Below are positions 31,145-39,186 of a stretch of 44,543 nucleotides of DNA, in pieces. The position numbers and the translations under genes are program-made. How positions within the stretch are numbered: position 1 is the stretch's first letter; each line of letters begins with the position of its first letter. The stretch comes from Mycolicibacter sinensis. Its GTDB lineage: Bacteria; Actinomycetota; Actinomycetes; Mycobacteriales; Mycobacteriaceae. Under the pieces are notes generated by a model that made no database searches, had not been told where the DNA came from, and saw only the letters and a program-made list of their open reading frames with translations. Location of the stretch: positions 1 to 44,543 of the forward strand of contig NZ_LZJK01000050.1 in assembly GCF_001667945.1 (NCBI RefSeq), read 5' to 3'.

Positions 31145-32743
31145 ATGACCGACACCGCCCTGAAATTCGAAGCAGGCCGCCGCCGAACCTTCGCCGTCAT
31201 CAGCCATCCCGACGCCGGCAAATCCACCTTGACCGAGGCGCTGGTGCTGCATGCCAAGGCCATCACCGAAGCCGGCGCGGTCCACGGTAAAGCCGGACGT
31301 CGCGCCACCGTGTCGGACTGGATGGAGATGGAGAAGGCCCGCGGCATCTCCATCACGTCGACCGCCCTGCAGTTCCCGTACCGCACCGCGCGCGGGCAGG
31401 ACTGCGTCATCAACCTGCTCGACACCCCCGGCCACGCGGACTTCTCCGAAGACACCTACCGGGTGTTGACCGCCGTCGACTCCGCGGTCATGCTCATCGA
31501 CGCCGCGAAAGGTCTTGAGCCGCAAACACTCAAGCTCTTTCAGGTATGCCGCCACCGTCGGATTCCGATCATCACCGTGATCAACAAGTGGGACCGCCCC
31601 GGCCGGCATGCCCTGGAACTGATGGACGAGATCGCGACCCGCATCGGGCTGCGCCCCACCCCGCTGACCTGGCCGGTCGGCATCGCTGGGGACTTCAAAG
31701 GGGTGCTCGACCGCAGAACCGGGAACTTCATCCGGTTCACCCGCACCGCCGGTGGCGCCACAGCGGCACCCGAAGAGCACATCACCGCCGCCGACGCGCA
31801 CGACGCGGCCGGCGCTGACTGGGATACCGCAGTCGAAGAGTGCGAGCTGCTGAGCGCCGACGGCTCCGACTTCGATCGCGAGCAGTTCCTCGACTGCACC
31901 GCCTCGCCGGTGCTGTTCACCTCGGCGGCGTTGAACTTCGGGGTGAATCAGCTGCTCGACGTGCTCGCCGAGTTGGCGCCGCCGCCCAGCGGGGCGCTCG
32001 ACGACGCCGGCATCCGGCGCCCCACCGACGCGCCGTTCAGTGCCTTCGTGTTCAAGGTGCAGGCCGGAATGGACTCCGCCCACCGCGATCGCATCGCTTT
32101 CGCGCGGGTGTACTCGGGAAGTTTCGAACGCGGCGATGTCCTCACCCATGCCGCGACCGGCAAGCCCTTTGTCACCAAGTATGCCCAGTCGGTGTTCGGC
32201 CAGCAGCGTTCCACGCTGGACACCGCCTGGCCCGGTGATGTGATCGGACTGGCCAACGCCGCCGCCCTACGCCCGGGCGACACACTGTATTGCGATGTAC
32301 CCGTGCAGTATCCGCCGATACCGAGCTTCTCGCCCGAGCACTTCGCGGTGGCACGCAACGCCGATCCCAGCAAACACAAGCAATTCCGTCGGGGCATCGA
32401 GCAGTTGGATCAGGAGGGCGTCGTTCAGGTGCTGCGCTCCGATCGCCGCGGCGACCAGGCGCCGGTGCTCGCCGCCGTCGGACCGATGCAGTTCGAGGTG
32501 GCTGCCCACCGGATGGCCACCGAGATCGGCGCGCCGATCGAGTTGGAGTCGCTGCCGTATCAGGTCGCGCGAATTGTGGACGCCGCCGACGTCGACTTCG
32601 TCGGCAGGCAGTCGTTGGCGGAAGTCATGACCCGCACCGACGGTGTGCACCTGGCCCTGTTCTCCAACAGTTGGCGGCTGCAGGGATTCCAACGCGACAA
32701 CCCCGACGTGCAGCTGCGGTCCCTGGTGGCCGCGGAGGGGTAG
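31145..32743 (+). CDS. prfC: Peptide chain release factor 3
   Basis: This 532-residue translational GTPase shows the RF3 order. G1 is SHPDAGKSTLTEAL near residues 19-32, the switch region is EMEKARGISITS, G3 is DTPGHADFSEDTYR, and G4 is NKWDRPGR (Trp where most RF3 have Met or Leu). The later part contains VFKVQAGMDSAHRDRIAFAR and the C-terminal RF3 domain (DQEGVVQVL, GPMQFEVAAHRM). RF3 recycles RF1 and RF2 from ribosomes after peptide release. The gene has its own promoter. From memory, M. tuberculosis lacks a clear prfC, so its presence here is a point of difference between species. Confidence 0.95.
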   Translation: MTDTALKFEAGRRRTFAVISHPDAGKSTLTEALVLHAKAITEAGAVHGKAGRRATVSDWMEMEKARGISITSTALQFPYRTARGQDCVINLLDTPGHADFSEDTYRVLTAVDSAVMLIDAAKGLEPQTLKLFQVCRHRRIPIITVINKWDRPGRHALELMDEIATRIGLRPTPLTWPVGIAGDFKGVLDRRTGNFIRFTRTAGGATAAPEEHITAADAHDAAGADWDTAVEECELLSADGSDFDREQFLDCTASPVLFTSAALNFGVNQLLDVLAELAPPPSGALDDAGIRRPTDAPFSAFVFKVQAGMDSAHRDRIAFARVYSGSFERGDVLTHAATGKPFVTKYAQSVFGQQRSTLDTAWPGDVIGLANAAALRPGDTLYCDVPVQYPPIPSFSPEHFAVARNADPSKHKQFRRGIEQLDQEGVVQVLRSDRRGDQAPVLAAVGPMQFEVAAHRMATEIGAPIELESLPYQVARIVDAADVDFVGRQSLAEVMTRTDGVHLALFSNSWRLQGFQRDNPDVQLRSLVAAEG

Positions 32744-32749
32744 CCGGCC

Positions 32750-33595
32750 TCATCCGCGCAGCCGCACCATCCGCGTCGTCGAACTCTCGTCGAGCTCCAC
32801 CAGATCGCTGCGCGACCGCAGAAAATCACTGAACGACTTGAAGCCCAACGACTTTTCGCTGAACGACGGGTCCATCCGCTTCATCTGCGCCTTGACCGCC
32901 GAGTTGTGCAGCCACTCGACGTCGTCCTTTTCCAGGCCGAACTGCAACGCGCGGGTCAGCAGCCGGGTGGCGGCGGCCTGGGGGTCGTGCTGGGCCGGCT
33001 CGTCGGCTTGCGTTGTGGCGGTGCGGCGCCGCGCCGGTTCGACGGCCGGCACCCCGGGCAGGGCGTCGTAGTTGACGAAGTCGTCGCACGCCGCGGCCAG
33101 TGCGCGGCTGGTCGATCCGGCGACCCCGATCCCGACCACATAGCGGCCCAACCGTTTACAGCGCTGCGCCAGCGGAATGTAGTCGGAGTCGCCGGCGACG
33201 ATCACCACATGCGTCAGGTCGGGCAGCCGGAACATGTCCTCGACCGCGTCGACGGCTAACCGGATATCGGCACCGTTCTTGCCGTAGGCCGCGGCCGGGA
33301 ACAGCTGCACCAGATCCACCGCCCGGGCGACCAGTTGCTCGCGGTAGCCGGTGTTGACCTCGGCCGACCAGTCGGCGTAGGCGCGGGTGAGCACCAGCGT
33401 GCCGAACGACGACGCGAAGTCGATGATCGCCCCGACATCGACGGTGGCCCGGGCGAGGCGGTCCGGGTGCTGGTCGAGGCCCTTGGCCTTGTCCTTCTGA
33501 AAAGAGCTGCGGCCGTTGAGCTGGTCGTAGCGCGAGATCACGATGTTGTCGAAGTCGAGGTAGACCGCGACCCGGGTATCGCCGGATTCCGTCAT
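32750..33595 (-). CDS. NYN-domain RNase-like protein with C-terminal OST-HTH/LOTUS domain
   Basis: This 281-residue protein begins with an NYN (PIN-like) nuclease domain. YLDFDN supplies Asp14 and Asp16, NGADIRLAVDAVEDM supplies the middle acidic residues, and VIVAGDSDYIPLAQRCKRLG supplies the GDSD motif. A linker rich in Ala, Thr and Gln follows. Residues 210-281 (LLTRALQFGLEKDDVEWLHN, KRMDPSFSEKSLGFKSFSDF) form an OST-HTH/LOTUS domain of the kind thought to bind RNA. The combination suggests a cytoplasmic RNA-processing or RNA-decay enzyme. The gene converges on prfC with only six bases between the stops, and no terminator hairpin is seen there. Confidence 0.85.
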   Translation of the reverse strand: MTESGDTRVAVYLDFDNIVISRYDQLNGRSSFQKDKAKGLDQHPDRLARATVDVGAIIDFASSFGTLVLTRAYADWSAEVNTGYREQLVARAVDLVQLFPAAAYGKNGADIRLAVDAVEDMFRLPDLTHVVIVAGDSDYIPLAQRCKRLGRYVVGIGVAGSTSRALAAACDDFVNYDALPGVPAVEPARRRTATTQADEPAQHDPQAAATRLLTRALQFGLEKDDVEWLHNSAVKAQMKRMDPSFSEKSLGFKSFSDFLRSRSDLVELDESSTTRMVRLRG

Positions 33596-33664
33596 GGGTC
33601 CAGTGTGGGGTATGGGTGGGCCCGGCCGTGGCGGCTTGGGGGATGGGGGAGTTGCCCGGCTATG

Positions 33665-33699
33665 AGCGACAAGTTGCGGCTGGAGCGAGATTTGTCGCT
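33665..33699. repeat. Inverted repeat AGCGACAA...TTGTCGCT in an intergenic region
   Basis: AGCGACAA (33665-33672) and TTGTCGCT (33692-33699) are perfect 8-base arms 19 bases apart. A related copy, GCCCGGCTTTCAGCGACAAG, lies at the right edge of the window (about 44459-44477) and matches 18 of 20 bases around the left arm. It is probably a dispersed intergenic element. Confidence 0.5.
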
Positions 33700-33744
33700 G
33701 ATAGGCGGGCGACTGCCCTGATGGTTCGCCGCCGGCGACGTCGC

Positions 33745-34053
33745 TTACCCGGCCCGGTACCAGCGCGGAATCAACTCCGGATCCGGCAGCGGATAGCGCC
33801 CGTAGAACCCGTGCGGATCACCGCGCAACACCTGCGCGTTCTGAATGTCGGCGCGCTGCCGGATCTCGCGCAACCGGGCCCGCTCGGCGCTACGGTGCGC
33901 GTGGTAAAGGCGCACCGACCATCGCGCGAGAACAACCACCAGGGCGATCACCGCCGCGGTGAGGATGATCCAGCGCAGCCACCACAGCACCGCGATGAGC
34001 ACCAGGATGACCAGCCCCGCTCCGTCGCTGTTGGACTGTCTGCGTTTCCCCAT
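33745..34053 (-). CDS. Small membrane protein (102 aa)
   Basis: From ATG 34053 the product begins MGKRRQSNSDGAG, then spans the membrane with AGLVILVLIAVLWWLRWIIL and TAAVIALVVVLARWSV, probably two closely spaced helices. A basic cytoplasmic segment (RLYHAHRSAERARLREIRQR) follows, then the tail LRGDPHGFYGRYPLPDPELI and PRWYRAG. I recognise no named family. A TACCGT seven bases upstream of ATG fits a leaderless start and makes the longer start at 34083 less likely. It is on the same strand as recD, 103 bases downstream of its stop. Function is unknown. Confidence 0.6.
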   Translation of the reverse strand: MGKRRQSNSDGAGLVILVLIAVLWWLRWIILTAAVIALVVVLARWSVRLYHAHRSAERARLREIRQRADIQNAQVLRGDPHGFYGRYPLPDPELIPRWYRAG

Positions 34054-34156
34054 GCTCGCGACGGTAATCCGGGGGTGTGACACATCGCGGGCAACTACCG
34101 GCCCGGGGATACGGTCGGCAGGCCAACGGCGCCGGCCGCGCAGTACGAGGCCGAGC

Positions 34157-35905
34157 TCAGGCCTCCCGCAGCCGCAAGGCCAGCCCGGACGCCCGCATCG
34201 CCCGGCGATCCAGCGCGGCCCGGATCTCCTCCTCGGACCCGACCACCCGCACCTTGTGCTTGGCGCGGGTCACCGCGGTGTAGAACAGCTCGCGGGTCAG
34301 CAGCCGCGACTCAACCGGCGGCATCAGCACGGTCACCACGTCCGCCTCGCTGCCCTGGCTCTTGTGGATGGTCATCGCATACATGCTGTCGACGTCGGAG
34401 AGCCGGCCGGTGGCGAAATCCACCGGGCCCGACGCCGTCGCGATCACCGCGCGCAGCCCTTCATTGCGCGCCACCACCACCCCGGTGTCGCCGTTGCGCA
34501 CGCCCAGCCCGTAGTCGTTGGCGGTGATCAGCAGCGGCCGCCCGGCATACCAATCCGCCCACACCGGATCCCCGGTCTGCTCGGAGACCCAGCGCCGCAG
34601 CTGACGGTTCCAGTGATTCGCCCCGTGCGGGCCGTCGCGGTGCGCGCACAGCAGCCGGTGCTCATCGAGATTGCGCAACGCCTCGCGGGCGTCGCCGAGC
34701 AGCGCCGCCTGGCGCACCCGCACAGCGTGCGGCACCGCGATCGCCGCCAACGCATCGGCCAGCGCTGCCGGACTTGCCGCGTCGATCCATTCCCGGTGCT
34801 CGTCGCCGGAACGCAGCAGCGAGATCACCGTGTCGCCGTCACCGGCGCGGATTGCCGCCGCCAGCTCACCGATCGGCTTCTTGTAGCGGTGCGCGGTCAG
34901 CAACGTCGCCACCCGGGTGCCCGGCCGCGCGGCCAGACCGTCCACCAGGTCGGCCAGCACCGCCCCGGCCTCCACCGACGCCAGCTGGTCGGGGTCGCCC
35001 ACCAGGATCAGCCGGGCGGTCGGCCGCACCGCCTCCAGCAACCGGGCCATCATCGTCAGCGACACCATCGACGTCTCGTCGACCACGATCACATCGTGCG
35101 GCAGCCGGTTGCCGCGATTGTGCTTGAACCGCGCCCCGTTTCCCGGCCGCGCACCCAGCAGCGAGTGCAGGGTGCTGGCCTGCAACCCCGCCAGCCGGGC
35201 CCGGTCCACTTCGGCGAGCCCGGCCACCTCCCCGGCGACCGCCTCGGTCAGCCGGGCCGCGGCCTTGCCCGTCGGTGCGGCCAGCGCGATCCGCAGACCC
35301 GGGCGTCCGGACACCTCGGCCTGCTCGGCCAGCAACGCCAGCAGCCGGGCCACCGTGGTGGTCTTGCCGGTGCCCGGGCCACCGGTCAGCACCGTGACGG
35401 CCTGGGTCAGTGCGATCTCGGCGGCGCCGCGTTGTTCGCGGAACTGCGGCGGGAACAACCGCGCGAACGCCGCCGGCTCGGCCGGCTCGGCGTGCGGCGT
35501 GGACAGCGCCAGCAGGTCAGCGCAGACCTGCTCCTCCTCGCGCCAATACCGGTCCAGATACAGCAGCCGGTCGGCGTACAGCCGCAGCACCTGCTTGGTC
35601 ACCAGAGTGCTGTTCCGCACCGCTGCCAGCCACGTCACCGGATCCGGCCACGCCAGCTCCGGCAGGTCGATGCCGGCCGCCACCGTGGCCAACTCCACGC
35701 AGACCGACCCGGTGCGCAACGCCCGCACCGCCAATGCAACTGCGAGCGCGACGGTTTCGTCGGCCTCGCCGCCCAGTGCGCACACCCGACGGGCGGTGTG
35801 CACATCCGCGGCGTCGAGCACGCCGGCCTCGTTGAACTCGCGCAGCAGGCCGGTCGCAGTGAGGGCCACCCGGCAGGACCACGGATCATCGATGGTCAGG
35901 CTCAT
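34157..35905 (-). CDS. recD: Exodeoxyribonuclease V alpha subunit, RecD helicase
   Basis: This 582-residue SF1 5'-3' helicase starts at ATG 35905, overlapping the recB stop by four bases (ATGA). An N-terminal helical region interacts with RecBC by family analogy. The Walker A is GGPGTGKT at 175-182, the Walker B is VIVVDETSMVS, and the motif LILVGDPDQLASVEAGAVLA follows. The C-terminal helicase motif MTIHKSQGSEADVVTVLMP ends the core. Later text ELFYTAVTRAKHKVRVVG is motif VI. With RecB and RecC it forms the dual-motor nuclease for double-strand breaks. The longer frame to 36019 is inside recB and is not used. It is the last gene of a recC-recB-recD operon. Confidence 0.95.
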   Translation of the reverse strand: MSLTIDDPWSCRVALTATGLLREFNEAGVLDAADVHTARRVCALGGEADETVALAVALAVRALRTGSVCVELATVAAGIDLPELAWPDPVTWLAAVRNSTLVTKQVLRLYADRLLYLDRYWREEEQVCADLLALSTPHAEPAEPAAFARLFPPQFREQRGAAEIALTQAVTVLTGGPGTGKTTTVARLLALLAEQAEVSGRPGLRIALAAPTGKAAARLTEAVAGEVAGLAEVDRARLAGLQASTLHSLLGARPGNGARFKHNRGNRLPHDVIVVDETSMVSLTMMARLLEAVRPTARLILVGDPDQLASVEAGAVLADLVDGLAARPGTRVATLLTAHRYKKPIGELAAAIRAGDGDTVISLLRSGDEHREWIDAASPAALADALAAIAVPHAVRVRQAALLGDAREALRNLDEHRLLCAHRDGPHGANHWNRQLRRWVSEQTGDPVWADWYAGRPLLITANDYGLGVRNGDTGVVVARNEGLRAVIATASGPVDFATGRLSDVDSMYAMTIHKSQGSEADVVTVLMPPVESRLLTRELFYTAVTRAKHKVRVVGSEEEIRAALDRRAMRASGLALRLREA

Positions 35906-38900
35906 GCGGCCACTCCCTGATGCAGCAGGTCCGACAGGGCGATCACCAGCGCGGCCGGCGGCTGCCAGCTGAACACCCCGGCGGGATGGCGAGCGAGAAT
36001 CGGGGTGTCGGGTCCGCACATGCCGCGCACGAACAGATACAGCACCCCGCCCAGATGCCGCTGCGGGTCATAGCCCGGCTGGCGCCACCGCAAAAACCGG
36101 TGCAGCACGGCGGTATACAGCAATGCCTGCAACGGATAATCCGAGTGCAGCATCGCCTCGGCCATCCGGGGAAAGCTGTAGTCGGCGGCCGTCTCGCCCA
36201 GGTTGTTGGTCTTGTAGTCGACCACCAGATAGCGCTGATCCGGCAGGCGCAGCACCACGTCCAGCGACCCGGACAGATACCCCCGCAGCGACTGGCCACC
36301 GAGGGCATCGGATTCCAGCCGATCGGCGTAGCCGGCGAACGGATCCTCGGGGGCCAGGTGCTCGCGCAGCAACGCCCCCACATCGGCGACCCGCACCTGC
36401 GGCGCCGCCCCAGGGGAGTCGCCACCGGCCAACGGGATCTCGAAATCCAACTCCCGCAACCGATCCGCCGTTCCGATCTGTCGCAGCGTCAGGCCGTCGG
36501 CCAGCGGCCCGAGCGGGGTGTCGTGCAGCGGCACCAGCGCCGTCGCCAGCACCTCGGCGTCGACTCCGATCGGCCACCACGGTTCGTGGACCCGCACCCG
36601 TTGTGTCAGCTCAGCGGCCAGATCCCCGGCGAACGGGTCGGCGGTCTCCAGCACCGCGTGCACGAGCGACCCGAACGTCGTGCCGCCGGGCAGATCCGCC
36701 ATCGGCGAGCGCAGCTCGACGCCGGTGTCGGCGGCCGCCTGCAGGACGGTGACGTCTTCGGATTCGTCGTCGCGGGTGTGGGCCTCGGGCTCACTGTGCA
36801 CCCCGGCGTCAGTTCGGGCCTCATCGGCGCCGCGGATCAGCGCCGAATAGGAGGTACGCCGCCACCCGGTGTCGATGTGGCGGTGGAAGTGGCGGACCGC
36901 CAGTTCACCGGGCACCTCGCGGGGCACCGCCGGCGTCGGCGGCCCGATCACCGACTCCTCCACCACCGGCCCACCCACGGCCTGCCAGCTCTGAAAGATC
37001 ACCTCGGCGTCGTCGTCGGAGATCCGCGCCGCGCACCGGTCGGGCACCTCGGCCTGCCCCGGCGCCCGGCCGCGCAGCAACCGCGACAGACCGCCGTTGA
37101 TCTCGTCGCCGGCCGGTGCCCACCAGGCGATCACCTGGGACTGGGCCCGGGTCAACGCGACATAGGTGATGCGGATGTGGTCGAGCGCTTCTTCCAGCCG
37201 GTGCAGTTCTTTGACCTGCGCGTCCGGCCGGCCGCCGATGTGCAGGCAGCGCACCTCGGCGCCGTCGGCCCCGACTTCGTGGTAGAGCAGGTTGCCCTTG
37301 TCGCCGATGTGGCGGCGAAACATGAAGGGCAGGTAGACGATCGGGAACTGCAGGCCCTTGGCGGCGAACACCGTCATGATCTGCACGGCACCGGCGTCAC
37401 TGTCCAGGCGGCGGTTGCGCTCGGTGGCGCCGGTGCGGTCTTCACGCTGGCGGCGCAGCCAGTCCCGCAGCGCCGGCAGGCCGAGCCGATCGGCGTGCGC
37501 AGTTTCGTGCAGCAGCTGACCGATGTGCGCCAGATCCGTCATGTGCCGCTCACCGCCGCGCTGGCTGAGCACCCGCCGTCCCATCCCGGCGAGCTGGGCG
37601 GCCTCCAACACCGCGGCGACGCCGCGTAACCGGACGTGGTCGGCCCACTCGCGCAGCGTTTGGGTGACCCGGTCGGTGAGCTGGTCACCGCCGCGGGCCA
37701 GGGATTCGGCGGTCTCGCCGAAGAACATCGTGCAGGCCGCCGCGCGGACCAGCCCGGTGCGGCCCGGCTGGTCGAACGCCTCCAGCAGGCACAGCCAGTC
37801 CTCGGCGGCCCGGGAGGCGAACACGTCGGTGTCGCCGGTGTAGACGACCGGGATGCCGAGCTTGGTCAGCGCGTCGCGGCACAACGCCGCATCCTGGTGC
37901 TGCTCGACGAGGACCGCGATGTCCCCGGCGCGCACCGGCCGGTCGTCATAGCGGGCGCCGGAGTTCAGCAGGGCGCCGATGTCGGCGGCCAGGTCAGCCG
38001 GGATGTGGTTGCGCAGTGGGCCGATCAGCAGGCTGTCGAGGCCCTGCCGGCCCAGGGTGGGCCGCTTGACGACCCGCAGCCGGAACGGGGCGTTGCGCGG
38101 CGCCCCGCTCAAGCGATGCCCGCCACGGTGGGCCTCGACCGGCGGCACGGTGATCTCGGGGTGGCCCAACTGCGCGCCGGCCAGCACGGTCTGCAGGCTG
38201 TCGACGAGCACCTTGTCGCTGCGGTAGTTGGTGGCCAGGGTGCGCTGGTCGGCGGCGCGGACGGCGGCCAGGTAGGTGTAGATGTCGCCGCCGCGGAAGC
38301 CGTAGATGGCCTGCTTGGGGTCACCGATCAGTACCAGCGTGGAATGGCCGGTGAAGGCCCGGTCGATCACCTGCCACTGCACCGGGTCGGTGTCCTGGAA
38401 CTCGTCGACCATCACGATCTGCCAGCGCCGGCGCATCCGGTCCGCGGCGTCGGAGCCGGTGCGCTGCAGGGCTTCGGCCAGCCGGGTCAGCAGATCGTTG
38501 TAGCCGAGGATGCCCCGCCGGCGCTTGCGGTGCGCCAGCTCGTCGAGCACCGCCTCGGCGAACGCCAGCCGAACCCCCGCCTCGGACCGCGGGTCGGGGC
38601 CGGCGGGGCGCAGTTGCGCGGCGGGATCTTCGACGACCTGGGTGGCCAGCTCGATTGCTTCTTTGCGGGTCAGCGGCGGGGGGTTCTCGTCGTTGCCGAA
38701 ATGGGCCAGGTAGTAATCGTCGACGATCTCGGTGACCAGATCGGTGAGGCTTTCCACCAGGGTCGCCGATGAGGCGGTGTCACCGGCGACCCCCAGCGAT
38801 TTCAGCACCATCGCGCAGAACTGGTGGATGGTCACGATCGTGGCGGCGTCGAAATCGGCCAGCGCGTCCCGCAATCGGAGGCAGCGCTGCGCCGCGTCGC

Positions 38901-39186
38901 CGGTGTCCAGCAGGTGCGACTCCAGGTCGTTGGTGGGCTCGCGGCGGCTCTCCAGCACTGCCAGGGCGTCAGCGATCTGGTCGCGGACCCGCTCGCGCAA
39001 TTCCCGGCTGGCCACCCGGCCGAAGGTGATCAGCAGCAGCTGATCCACCGTCGCCACGCCCTCGGCCAGATAGCGGGTGACCAGGCCGGCCAGGGTGAAC
39101 GTCTTGCCGGTGCCGGCGCTGGCTTCCAGCACCACGGTGGACCGCGCGGTGGGCAGCGGCCCCAACAGATCGAAGCGATTCGTCAC
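35902..39186 (-). CDS. recB: Exodeoxyribonuclease V beta subunit, RecB helicase-nuclease
   Basis: From GTG 39186 (VTNRFDLLGPLPTARSTVVL) the product has 1094 residues; the start overlaps the recC stop by four bases. Walker A is ASAGTGKT at 22-29, followed by UvrD-type motifs including VMVDEFQDTDPVQW and LVLIGDPKQAIYGFRGGDIY, then VFAAKGLQFPIVYLPFM and ITYVALTRAQSQV. The C-terminal nuclease domain is intact: SLDVVLRLPDQRYLVVDYKT gives catalytic Asp990 and Lys992, and YPLQALLYTAVLHRF follows. Unlike many actinobacterial paralogues it thus retains both helicase and nuclease. In mycobacteria RecBCD works mainly in single-strand annealing, alongside AdnAB. Confidence 0.95.
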   Translation of the reverse strand: MTNRFDLLGPLPTARSTVVLEASAGTGKTFTLAGLVTRYLAEGVATVDQLLLITFGRVASRELRERVRDQIADALAVLESRREPTNDLESHLLDTGDAAQRCLRLRDALADFDAATIVTIHQFCAMVLKSLGVAGDTASSATLVESLTDLVTEIVDDYYLAHFGNDENPPPLTRKEAIELATQVVEDPAAQLRPAGPDPRSEAGVRLAFAEAVLDELAHRKRRRGILGYNDLLTRLAEALQRTGSDAADRMRRRWQIVMVDEFQDTDPVQWQVIDRAFTGHSTLVLIGDPKQAIYGFRGGDIYTYLAAVRAADQRTLATNYRSDKVLVDSLQTVLAGAQLGHPEITVPPVEAHRGGHRLSGAPRNAPFRLRVVKRPTLGRQGLDSLLIGPLRNHIPADLAADIGALLNSGARYDDRPVRAGDIAVLVEQHQDAALCRDALTKLGIPVVYTGDTDVFASRAAEDWLCLLEAFDQPGRTGLVRAAACTMFFGETAESLARGGDQLTDRVTQTLREWADHVRLRGVAAVLEAAQLAGMGRRVLSQRGGERHMTDLAHIGQLLHETAHADRLGLPALRDWLRRQREDRTGATERNRRLDSDAGAVQIMTVFAAKGLQFPIVYLPFMFRRHIGDKGNLLYHEVGADGAEVRCLHIGGRPDAQVKELHRLEEALDHIRITYVALTRAQSQVIAWWAPAGDEINGGLSRLLRGRAPGQAEVPDRCAARISDDDAEVIFQSWQAVGGPVVEESVIGPPTPAVPREVPGELAVRHFHRHIDTGWRRTSYSALIRGADEARTDAGVHSEPEAHTRDDESEDVTVLQAAADTGVELRSPMADLPGGTTFGSLVHAVLETADPFAGDLAAELTQRVRVHEPWWPIGVDAEVLATALVPLHDTPLGPLADGLTLRQIGTADRLRELDFEIPLAGGDSPGAAPQVRVADVGALLREHLAPEDPFAGYADRLESDALGGQSLRGYLSGSLDVVLRLPDQRYLVVDYKTNNLGETAADYSFPRMAEAMLHSDYPLQALLYTAVLHRFLRWRQPGYDPQRHLGGVLYLFVRGMCGPDTPILARHPAGVFSWQPPAALVIALSDLLHQGVAA

